Source: Lactarius indigo
Lineage: Eukaryota; Basidiomycota; Agaricomycetes; Russulales; Russulaceae
Reading direction: 5' to 3'
NCBI GenBank assembly: GCA_025766275.1
Contig: JAFKAC010000157.1
Coordinates: forward strand, 1-64,000
Length of the DNA: 64,000 bases
The notes beneath the pieces are model-generated. The model ran no database searches, was not told the DNA's origin, and saw only the letters and a list, made by a program, of their open reading frames with translations. Positions 11,645-22,085 of the stretch are shown in pieces; position 1 is the stretch's first letter, and each line of letters begins with the position of its first letter. A program made the translations under genes and the position numbers.

Positions 11645-14600
11645 CGGGTGTGTGTGGGAAGGCTTGTGCTTGGCGTACTCGCGGGCAGTGTGTGGGAGAC
11701 GGGCGGGTCGAGGGGTTCGAGATGCCGTCTCTGGACTGTCGGTTGCACTCTTTTACAGAAACGGCCGACCGTTTTGAGTCTTTTAATCAGCAACAGGCTT
11801 GGGAGTCTCAGAGAAGTCCAAAATTGAAGACGGAAAGATAGATGTCTGTGCTCGGTCGGTCGTCCCGGAACCCTTATTTTGCTGCTTCTTTGGAGGATGT
11901 CTCGCGTATCGGATATCTCGGCCGCACGTGCATAACTTGTGTGACATGACCTATGTAGCAAGTCGCCACGTGCCATTGTCGAAAGTTGTAACAGACCAAG
12001 TCAGACGTTCGACATGCGGTGCGAACGCGACTATCAGGATCTCTTCCGTACTTCTTTTCCGGAATCTGATCATTGAAATGAGACGGCCTTCCGAAACTGC
12101 ATCTCAGTGGGGTTTTTTCGGTAGACCCGCATCCTGCTGATCATGAAGAAACGATCGTCAAATGTTTCACCCCTCCTGTTCCTATTTCTTGTGAGAGGGA
12201 ATGCTTCCACTTGATAACTGGTGTGTCCACTTCCAATACTTTGAGGTATTAAAGACTCTTTTGATTAACTTGCGTAGTCTTCGCGGTGCTGCTTCATGTA
12301 CTTGTAGGGTTATGTCCCTCATTTGTTCAAGTCCACTTACAATATCTTAGAATATTCCTAGTCAAGAGCATCGGGCCCGCGGAGAGCGTCGTGATGACAT
12401 GAGCTTCGACAATATCAAAGCTTGGAGGGACCCACGGTTGTTCTCCTACCTCGATTCTGAGCTGTCCAACTCCGTTCTCGACACCATGACAGGGTCATAA
12501 AAGCTGCTCCTTGGCTCAAACCACTCTGGTTCTGGAGGCTTCCAGGTCCTCCAGTTCTCTATGCTCTTTGCCATCGCCGGGTCCCTTTGGCCCTTTGCCT
12601 CCCTGGCGACGCTCCACTCACTACGTCGGGACAACACGCAGCTGACCAGCCATCAAAATGCGCAGAACGGTTGTGGTCGGTCTCACCCACACCTTCTTGT
12701 CAGTTGCAACCCAGGCTGTGAGGGTAGACGCAACTTGTCTTCGAGCTCGGTAACATCGGATAGGAGAGCGCTCCGGGAGGCGTGACATTTTTCCCTAGTG
12801 GCGAAGAACACCCTAAGCCCGAGAAGGCCGCCAGTCATTCGTATTGTTCCATAAGAGTTTAGCCAAAGCCATGTCAGCTTGGCTATTCCCAGACCAGCGG
12901 GCGGATCTTCGTGAGAGTCTGGCATAGGCAGGATCCAAGTTCCCCACGACATGACGAGATCGACGCATATAGGAGACAACTGATCGTACATTTTTTTTTA
13001 CAGTAATCGGTTTCACAGACCATTAGGTCGGTGTCTTGGATTTTCTGAAGGGTACAGTAGTGCCCGCACAGAAAAAAAAAAATGGTGAGCTCCAAAAAAA
13101 AAGTCAACTTCAAGTATGCAGGTTCCAACTTTATCTCTTGAACATGTTTCTGGTCCAAGCGTCTGTTGTGAAAATCGTACCATTTTGACCCGGATCCCGG
13201 CAGAAGCTCCAGTGCCAGCTCGGTTGAGTTGCTGGGGAACCTATGGGAAGAACGTCTGGTCCACCCCCGTGGTGCATGGTGACTGCCGAAGACATACCCA
13301 TGATACGCCCTGCACGATACGGTTCACATCGTACATTCGGAGGTAATCTTTATATAGAAATCAGACTTCTCAACAGCCACGATGGATGCAGAGATTCAAG
13401 CAGAGATTTATTTATAGTATCGAAATCAAACTGACTGTGTAGCACAATTCGGTCTCCCTCCTCTCTGAACGAGGTCGCTGAAACCGAGCACATGAAAAGT
13501 AGAATCCCTGCAGCAGCCTATTCCAAGAAAAATAGTGAGCGAGCGCATGCCGTCTGTATCCGTTGATTGCTCGAAATTTACGTTACACCCGTGGGTTAAC
13601 ATCAAAGACAGCCCCATGTAGGAGACAGCGGGCGGTGTTTCCTTGTAACTTAGAGCCCGCTGTAATTCAAGATGGCAAGCTAGCTTTTTGGTCAAGTGGG
13701 CCCGGGGCGGCTCCGCCTCGAGCCACGGGGCGAGCATCTCGGGCTAGGGTGGCGACTGCCCGGTCCCAACTTCCGCTCCAGCTCCGGTGCCCTATTCTGG
13801 ACTTTATGTAAGCAGGGGTGAAAGTTTCCTCCCAGGTCTCCTCCATCCACGACATATGGTTGTGCCGGGGATAGAATGGGGAAATACCCCATGAAAAAGG
13901 ATTGATGAAAACTTGGATAATCGCCTCTGCCCTTATAGGGTTGTCTTATAGAGGGCTTTCATCTCACTAACGACGGGAGCTTAGACAGGGCGACATCGAC
14001 ATAACAGTCGTTCTACGAGCCGCCAAGTTTAACGTTATTGATCGAATCGTGCACCTCCGAGTCGTTGAGGGTAAAGAATAATTAGACTCGGAGGAGAGAC
14101 GACACCATAGCTTCTTGCCACGGAACCCCTGCCAGTGCTTGTCGCATTTATTTTCGCATGATATTATGACTCTGCAGTTCCCAATCATCGATATCGATGA
14201 GAAGAAGCACAAATTGCTTTTCCAATCTCGGCTTCGTTATGCCATCGAATTTGGGGAGACTACCTTCTGTTGGCTGGCGCAAAAATTCGTTGTAAGTAGA
14301 GCCGGGAGCCTCTATTTCATATGACCGTTAGTTATGAACGACTTCTTCCTAGGGTCGGACCTGCTAACTGGCTTATCTACTATTATCAGCTGCTATGTCT
14401 TCGTCCCATACGCGACCTGCTTCGTGCTTACTACGCTCTAAATCCTCTCAAGTCCTCGCTACGACATTCACGGCCTTTCGAAGTCCGGGGTATGCTGAAT
14501 AGTGGCCGGAGCCGTGCCTCACGATGCCCGTCCTCTGCGGCTCAGCCCAAACTCGAACTCGACAATTCTGAGTAGCGGCTTCTCCCAAAAAAGTACCCAC

Positions 14601-15117
14601 ATCCCCTGAAAATGTGGACAGCACTATGCATTTGAGAAGGCTCAACACTAGGCATGCCGCTCTCGAGCAGTGTGTTCGAACCAGGAATCCGGCTGGTTAC
14701 TGTGTCAAGCAGATTAAATCGCTCTGCCTAGACAATCAAGGAAATGAAGCGGGGGGAATGCTAGATATGCACCCGAAGTTCTCCTGCGATTTTAAAAATA
14801 CACGGCATGAACTGACAAGCGGGATTCCCCCCAGCAGACAGCGTACCGCTTCGCGGTTCTCGCGTGTTGATTGCACATTTCTGATGGCCCTGCACCCCGC
14901 AGATCCGGCGTAAATCGTGGGCAGACAGACACCTTAACTCGTTTATGGCAGTCGCTTATGCTATTGCGGCGCATCATCTCGGAGATCTGATTCCGCGCGG
15001 TGCTCAGCACGGTGCCGCTTTCTGTCGAAATCGGTCCAGCTCCTCGTCCGCGACTTTTCTCAGGGCGCATATAAAACCAACCCAGGAAGGAGTACTCGCG
15101 GCCGTAGCTCCTCATCA
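11645..15117. other. 3.4-kb region without a supported gene
   Basis: Several short frames on both strands look weakly coding: 12446-12637 minus, 14160-14290 plus with FQSRLRYAIEFGETTFCWLA, and 14370-14575 plus with a hydrophobic stretch. None joins into a consistent model or matches a family I recognise. Poly-A/T runs occur near 12991 and 13071-13101. It may hold decayed genes or old transposon debris. Confidence 0.4.
15070..15076 (+). promoter_or_regulatory. TATA box of the 15.1-kb P450
   Basis: TATAAAA lies 42 bp before the start codon at 15118, a plausible spacing for a fungal TATA element with a short leader. Confidence 0.5.
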
Positions 15118-17333
15118 ATGCAAGCTAGCTCGCAAGTGCTGAATGTGGGGTTCTTCTCGAGTCGTGCTTGTGCATGGACGCTCGTCATCTCTTTCTGCGT
15201 CACAATCTTCTTCCACCTTGTCAGGAGAAGGCAGAGCGTTCTTCCCTTTCCCCCTGGTCCCGAGGGTTTACCTATAGTCGGCAATGTTTTGGATATGCCC
15301 AGCAGGAACCAGTGGCTAACTTATTGGCGATGGGGTAAACAGTACAGTATGTAGTTCCTCTGCTAATCAAGAGTGCATCTTACATCCCAGAAACTATAGA
15401 TTCTGATATAGTGCACGCCCAGGTCCTCGGAACCCACGTCATTGTCCTGAACTCCACAAAGGCCGCGCGTGAGCTCTTTGAAAAGCGATCTTCGCTCTAT
15501 TCTGATAGGTTCGAGTCGTCCCTCCGAATCATATTGGGGTCGCTAATAAGAAAGTCATTGAAAGGCCACCACTCCCTTCCCTGACTCAATTGTAATTGCT
15601 CGGTCTTTCCCATATCACATGGAAGCTGACTTTTGGCGGGCTTCCAAATAGAATACGCATGAATTGGAACATCGCATTTCTTCCATACGGTCCTCGATGG
15701 AGAACTTGGCGCAAAGTATTTCACGAACACTTTCACCCCCAGGCATCACGGCAGTATTTACCTCGGGAGCTGAAAGCCACTCGCCAGCTTCTTGTGAATC
15801 TCCTTCGTACACCCAGTAATTATCGGGACCACCTGAGGTTGTAAGTGTCGACTAGTTTTCTTTCTTAGTCTGCTGATCAACGATGCGCGCCGTCACTCAG
15901 CATGTCAGGGCAGATAATCATGGGAATCGCGTACGGCATCGACATTGCCCCACGCGATGATCCATACATATTTTTAGCAGAGAGAGCGCTCCAAGCTGTG
16001 GAATCGGCGTCCATAACTGGCTGGACTTTCGACATGCTTCCATTCTGTGAGTTCCTGATGATACCCGAGATCCTGTCCCTTATGCGATGACTGTGTAGAC
16101 ATGTACCTACCTTGGTGGTTCCCCGGGGCTAGTTTCAAAAAGGAGGCCGCAAGACTGGCACCCCACATCGACGAGATGTTAGACAAGCCGTATCAGGCTG
16201 TGAAGGATGCCCTTGTGCGCTGCGGTTGTGCGGCTGTTGGCCATATTGTCTGATTGACAGTCGCGATTCAGGCAAAAGGCATCGCAGTGCCGTCCGTCGC
16301 AGCGTCCATGATCACCGGTCTTCGTGGAGAACCATCATATGAAGACGAATTAACATCGAAGGCTGTCCCTGCGACCATGTATCTTGGCAAGTACGCACAA
16401 TGTTCTCGATGCCCATGTCCTGATCTCCCGGTTATTCACCCGTCAGGTGGAGCGGACACCGTCAGTCGGCGTATCTTTTGCGGCATTTGAAACCCGCCTG
16501 ACACCCAAGCTATTCGATAGACTGTCTCTGCGTTCCTTACATTTTTCCTTGCGATGGTTCTTTACCCTGACGCGCAGAGAAGAGCACAGATGGAGATCGA
16601 CAGGGTTGTAGGGACCGCGCGGCTTCCCGATTTTGGCGATGAGACGACTCTCCCTTACGTGTCGGCGCTAGTCAAGGAGGTCATGCGATGGCACCCAGTC
16701 GCGCCAATTGGTATGCCTTGACCCTCGTCGTTCATGCGACGACCCTATTTTAATCCCCCGAACATTAGCCGTCCCCCACCGTCTGGTCGCGGACGACGTC
16801 TACGAAGGTTATTTTCTGCCAGCTGGGAGCATAGTGATAGGGAACACCTGGTAAGGCATATCAAATGGAGCGCCTCTCTCGCTGACCATGCTGGGGTGAC
16901 CACCACCACCCAGGGCATTGTTGCATGATGAGTCTGTTTTCCCAGACCCGAATCAGTTTCGGCCTGAGCGGTTCCTCGATCCCGACGTCAAGCTGCCTGA
17001 CGCGGTCTTTGGATTCGGACGCCGGATATGCCCTGGGCGGTTCATGGCGCGCTCGTCAATGTGGATCACTATCGCGTCGGTGTTGGCTGCTTTCGAGATC
17101 TCTCCCACCACGGACGATGACGGGGTACCCCTGATGCCTGAAGAAGATTTCACGACAGGGTTGATATCGTAAGTTGCAGATGCAGAGCGCCATCTCGGGG
17201 ACCACACAAAATCCTGATTGATGATTCCTCATTTGCAAAACAAAAAAGGTACCCTGAAGCATTTGCATGTGCGATTCGCCCTAGGTCAAAATGCGCGGAA
17301 GGATTGATCATCGCAGCAATGGAAGCACCATGA
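15118..17333 (+). CDS. Cytochrome P450 monooxygenase, 12 exons
   Basis: ER-anchored heme-thiolate monooxygenase; substrate unknown. Exons 15118-15346, 15391-15508, 15565-15591, 15652-15840, 15901-16046, 16099-16214, 16272-16386, 16447-16460, 16521-16710, 16769-16850, 16914-17168 and 17249-17333 join without a frame break into 521 aa. Seen in order: an N-terminal membrane helix, the proline hinge FPPGPEGLPIVGN, the C-helix WRTWRKVF, the I-helix motif GGADTT (about 314-319), the K-helix EVMR (371-374), the FRPERF region, and the heme loop FGFGRRICPGR with ligand Cys448. Exons 3 (27 nt) and 8 (14 nt) are micro-exons; exon 3 restores the SDRPPLPSLTQL segment that would otherwise be missing. The intron after exon 7 starts with GC (GCAAGT). 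It resembles the microsomal P450s related to O-methylsterigmatocystin oxidoreductase; I cannot assign a CYP number. It is not closely related to the four P450s at 48-64 kb. Confidence 0.9.
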
Positions 17334-19317
17334 CGGCCCGGGTGCGAGGATTTACTCTTTTAAACCGTCATGTTATCATGGTTGTACACATACTATGACT
17401 GTAACGAATCTGTGTACTGTAGAATGAAGCGAAACATCGGAGCAACCTTGGGGATGAGGACTGGCGATTGGGCTATTGGCATTGGAACAAGGACGGTGCG
17501 CTGTTGCATCAGCATTTGTGAAATGAGAGAGCAGCGCCGCTCCATACTCAATGATTGTGGGTCCGGCCTCTCGGTGAAACGCAGCTTGCCAGTGGTGCAT
17601 TTGAAACAGGACCGTCTTTCTCCCACCATTGCGTTGGGCGTTGGATAGTTCATCGCTCGCCGGTGCTGTGCTTGGTGTGCCTCGACATAGTAGTTCGGCA
17701 TTAACCGGACTCCTAGGCGAGAATATGGGGGCCATCGCATCTGTACGACCTGAATTTCGATCTTCGATGGGCGCATACCAAGAGGGGAACCCTCCGATAT
17801 TACTAACCCCTTTTTGAACCACACTCCTGGCTCCCACACATCATGAAGTGATCCATGACTCGTCTGTTCCTGAATGGCCTGAGATGTCTTGAGCCGCGTA
17901 TGATCTCCACGGAGAAAAGAGTGGGCACCCCGAGGAGTTGCTGATAACAACGCCAAAACTAGAACTCGCTTGTCAGACCACTCTGCCAGGACCAAGACCA
18001 GGACTCCAATGTCGCCATAACTGAGGATGTAATTAAATACCTCGTCATCGAACTTACTCGGTTTGAGCTCCGCTCTTTCCTCACGAATGATGCTAGACGC
18101 TTCGCCCAGTACCGCAGTACAGACCCAGCTGCGTGGGGGAGACAGCGTTGGGCTTCGTTGCGAAGTGGCAGGCGTCTTGCCGCGCGTGGTGTTTCTCTCT
18201 CGTAATGCTTGAGCTGCTCTAGGGAATCGACTGCCGGTGCACAGTGCTGCGACTGCGTCCTGTAGGTAATGATGTGCCTCGTGTTAGGCGTCTCTACCCT
18301 CCAATTTTATAAACACTCGAAGGCTCTTTCTGGTCTCGTCTCTTCCTTCAAGCCAGGTGTGACCTTTCCAGAGACTGGATCCAGAGCGGGAAGCCTGCAA
18401 GTCCTAGGCCCGCCTGATCTCTCGCCCATTCCCTGCCTCCTCCCGTACTACGAGTGCGACCAGATCGGCATCGCTGTACGCCTCGCCATACTTGCGCTGA
18501 CTGTCTCCGAAAAACATGGTCCACCGACGCTTCTGCAGATGGCGCAAGAGCGGGGCGCAAAAGAAAACTGTACGCATGGTTCTCGGCGAGTAGTAGTTCC
18601 CGCGATGGTAGGTAGAAGTAGAGCAGCGGCGCTTACAGTAAACGCTGCGTGACACAAGCTACGGGACAAGGGCGGCGTCAAGGCCGTCGAGCGCCGGTCA
18701 CTGTCAGCTGGTCCAAGCAAGACACGCACATGGCGCGCCATGCGACCTCTCTCGTTTGCGACCGGCCTTCGCCAGCAGCGTGTTCCGCAGCGGAGTCCCC
18801 GGGCTACGCGGAAGTAAACTTGCCAGCGCGTTGACCCCCATAGAGAAGAGCTCGGGGCGATTGAGTGGCCGTACAGCGGCAATGTACAAAAGGGAGAAAA
18901 GCGACATCATCTCAGATGGTCCGCGAGATGCCGGCGCAACTAACAGGTTGATCATCTCAGTAGCCACGATAGCGGACTTTCACATGACCCATGTTGGCAA
19001 CAGCGTTCCACACCTGCATGAACGCCTCTAAACACCCTATGCAGATTATCACCTCGCTGTCTTGGGAGTGATCGGATCGAACTCGTCGACGAACAACAAG
19101 TATGACGTGAGATAACTGCTCTAACCTCTAAAAAGGGGCAGTGTTGATGCTTCATGGAATGAGCGTAGTCACAAGGTCTTTCTGAGGAGCACTCACCCCA
19201 ATGCTCCCTCTGACCCAACTGATATGGGAATGACATCAGCGAGGTTGGAGAACAATACGCAATGACGTCACTGTTGTAGCCTCCTATTTGAAGTTCCTTG
19301 CGGGGGCGACAGCGACA
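17334..19317. other. Unresolved region, possibly holding a minus-strand gene
   Basis: About 2 kb with no model I trust. A minus-strand stretch at 17393-18245 stays open for roughly 285 codons (listed separately). Further minus-strand fragments at 18420-18560 (MFFGDSQRKYGEAYSDADLV) and 18780-18967 look mildly coding but do not chain together. The region also contains the promoter of the small gene at 19318. Confidence 0.35.
17393..18245 (-). other. Long open stretch on the minus strand, family unknown
   Basis: Read on the minus strand from a CTACAG acceptor-like site near 18245, one frame stays open down to 17393. It includes REERAELKPSKFDDEVFNYI followed by a hydrophobic run, VLVLVLAEWSDKRVLVLALL. 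A canonical-looking but very short (37 nt) intron, GTAAGT to CTCAG, lies inside it and would switch to another plausible frame, so the model is ambiguous. I recognise no family. It may be a real unknown gene, a decayed one, or chance. Confidence 0.25.
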
Positions 19318-19938
19318 ATGAACACGATGACAGCTCCCACATCTACTACAGTAGGTCGACGGCATCCTAAACTGACCCGACTATCGTCTCATTGTCCCTC
19401 TGCGCACAGAATGCCGCTCCCCTCTTTACGACGGTTCAACCTATTCGCACTGGGACGCCGCCTCCGCGGGGTTTTGGTACGGAGGAGAACAGGGTCGCAG
19501 ACACCAGCGCGCAGGGGACAACCGAGTCGCCCTCGGCTAGTCCCACGTCTCCAACCGGGAAGGTTCCGTGGAAGGACCAGGTGATAGGTAAAGTCTATCC
19601 TACTTTTTACACTCAGGCTCGCGTACTTAACGAACATTCTTCAAGCCTATGCAAAGGTTTGTGAATGACTCCTAGACCGGAATGAATAGAACTCACGTTT
19701 TCCTGACCTTCGTCCTTCCGCGGCGTACAGAAGACTCGCGGTGCGGTGAGTAAAGCCCCATTTACTCTTATTCTCGTGCTTAACCATATGAGAATATAGG
19801 TTCTCCGTAAAGTAAGTCGTGTGGTGCCGTGCACGTGGAATAGAGGCTGACTTTTCGATGTAGTCGACGTTGAAAGAGCACGGGGACCAGATATTGGCGG
19901 GTGAGGCTAGCGCTTGGCAACCTACGCGAAAGGAATGA
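19318..19938 (+). CDS. Small conserved-type fungal protein encoded by micro-exons
   Basis: Six exons, 19318-19350, 19410-19587, 19646-19656, 19731-19745, 19800-19811 and 19864-19938, join in phase to 107 aa. Exons 3, 4 and 5 are only 11, 15 and 12 nt. All five introns (52-74 bp) have GT-AG ends and CTGAC/CTTAAC-type branch sites. The N-terminal half is Pro/Thr/Ser-rich and probably disordered. The C-terminal half reads GKVPWKDQVIAYAKKTRGA and then LKEHGDQILAGE, a charged pattern I recall from short uncharacterised basidiomycete proteins; function unknown. No signal peptide or membrane helix is visible. Without the micro-exons the reading frame stops soon after 19587, so automatic annotation could easily truncate it. 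Confidence 0.75.
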
Positions 19939-20465
19939 GAGTACCGCAACGGACTCGTGTGTTGTACGAATATAGCTGGTTCCATAACGATTGTCCCCTG
20001 GTGACCATTTTTTGGACATAGGCGAGGGTTTGAATGGGTACGAGCAGAGCAACACAGATTACTATTCTATAACCTTAATTCTGTGAGATAACAACCTCGA
20101 CTTAATTAATGAGTCCCGCTCTCGAGGTCGACCATGTTCTCAAAATGGCAGGGGACAACCGTTATTGTAATGGAACGAGGTGTAATGATAGCGCGCCTCT
20201 GATGGGATCTCGGTTCGATTAGAGTTGGTCGACGCCACGTGAATTTGAGTTTTTGTATTGTCGCTGTCGTTCTCGTCGCGCGGGTGCAAACAAAACAGCG
20301 CGACGCAGCGTGCACTGGAACTGGCGGAAAACTGTAACGTGCGTGCATGAGAATTTGCCACGATGGGTCGAGCCGGCGGTTGATCAAAATCGACAAGATG
20401 ATTTCCATCGTCAACAACGACACTCCGGCCCTTTCTTTTCTCCCTTTCCCCTCCCTACTCCCATT
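19939..20465. other. Intergenic region upstream of the queuosine-salvage gene
   Basis: No gene seen. A pyrimidine-rich tract at about 20430-20463 lies just before the start codon of the next gene, as is common in basidiomycete promoters. Confidence 0.5.
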
Positions 20466-21995
20466 ATGACTATTCTTCCTCGAGTTCATCGGGACGGCGC
20501 CCTTATCACTTTTGAAAAGCAGAACGAGGACCCACTAGACGCCACAAACCCCGTCGTTGTTAGCGCGGACTTTGTCCTCGAGGTGAGTCACGCGCACGCT
20601 CTACAATCATTGATCCTGTAACTCCTTGCGTCCAGTCTGTCGACGATATCGTCCAAATAAACGAGGACGGCGTGGCTGCAGCAGCGCAATACGTGCGTGC
20701 TTTCTTCTTTTGCTCTGAGCACTCTCAGTTATCTCGTTCGTGAAGGTCGGAGAGCGCTTGGTCAAGGACGGCTATACCCCTCGGACCTGGCACACCCACC
20801 CTCTGCATCTGTGCCCGCCCGAGCCCTACGACCCTGCCCACCCTGGCACACGCGCGACCCTCGACTGGATCTTCCTCATCTCGTCGCTCAACTTCAGCTT
20901 CTGGTCTCAGTACGACGGCACCGACTACCGCTACGGCGTCGAGTGGCGCGAAGGCTGGGACAGCGACCACCGCGTCGTGCACACCGGGTATTGGAGCCTC
21001 GTCGCAGCCCTGGACAGAGGTGTGCGACATCAAAAAAACTTTTTGAATTTTTATTTTATTTACACTTTTGGCGTTGGATTTTTTTTTTTTCTGCGCCGCA
21101 GCGCTCGAAGAGGGCATTCCGATCACAGACCCTAAGTTCTACGCGTCCGAGGAGCGCTGTCCTGATACCCTCATCGAGCATGTCTTCCGCGCAGCGCCGC
21201 AGGCAATCGAGGGCATCCCGCTCTTGCGCGAGCGGATCGCCATCATGCGCGAGGTCGGCGAGATTCTGTGCGCGGTGAGCGTCCCCCCCTCGCCGATGGC
21301 ACTCTTCTTTTTTTTTTCTCATGCGAGAACAGGGATTCGGTGGATCTTTCCAAGGATTCATCGAGGCCTTTCAGCGCCAGTACAATTACGACGCGTCGGG
21401 ATTACAGCTCGCGCAGATGGTCGCGGACACGTTCCCTTCCTTCCGCGACGAGCACTGGTTCGAAGGACGCCAAAGTCTGTTAACTTACTACTAGCCCCCA
21501 CCCACAACAACCTCTGATTTCGCGAAAACAGTCTTCTTCTGGAAGCGCGCCCAGATCCTGACCGCAGAGACCTGGGCAGCCTTCTCCCCGGCCCCAGGCA
21601 GCGCCTCGGAGCAGCAACCCCACCCGCTCTTCCCGCGCGGCATCGCGCAGCTCACCATGTTCGCGGACTACCGCGTGCCGCAGATCCTGCACCACCTGCG
21701 GCTGCTGACGTATGCGCCCGCGCTCGTGCACACGCTCCGTACGCGCGAGCTGCTCGTCAGCGGCGTGTCGCGCGAGGAGGTCGCCATACGCGCCGCGTCG
21801 ATCGTCGCTGTCGAGCGCGTCGCCGCGGCTCTCCGCGCTGATGATGACGGCGACGGGGCGGCGGTCAGCAGCGTGCTGATCGACTTTTTCTTGTGGGATT
21901 TGGCGAAGAGGATCGAGGAGGGCGAGGATAGGATCGAGGGCGTCAAGACGCAGCCGATGTTGCCTGCGCACCGGACGCGGAGTATCTGGTACTAG
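20466..21995 (+). CDS. QNG1: Queuosine 5'-phosphate N-glycosylase/hydrolase (QNG1, DUF2419)
   Basis: Family enzymes release queuine from queuosine 5'-monophosphate so that it can be re-inserted into tRNA, letting eukaryotes that cannot make queuine recycle it. Exons 20466-20582, 20636-20692, 20746-21019, 21102-21274, 21333-21474 and 21532-21995 join in phase to 408 aa. Family signatures: WHTHPLHLCPP, LDWIFLISSLNFSFWS, YGVEWREGW, GYWSLVAALDRALEEGIPIT, FFWKRAQILTAETW, and LTMFADYRVPQILHH near the C-terminus, the most diagnostic motif. It is longer than the human enzyme (341 aa) because of loops near 21590-21620 and 21830-21870. It converges on the polymerase gene with about 90 bp between stop codons. 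Confidence 0.92.
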
Positions 21996-22085
21996 AGCAA
22001 CGCGTGAGCACGCCAAAAAAAAGTCCTTGTGCGACGAATGTGTTTTTAGATTAAAAAAAATATAGAGTGGGGTTGATAATGATAA

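Noticed and set aside
12446..12991. Minus-strand frames around 12.4-13.0 kb as a gene
   Set aside because: Pieces do not join in phase, contain many stops between them, and match no family I know.
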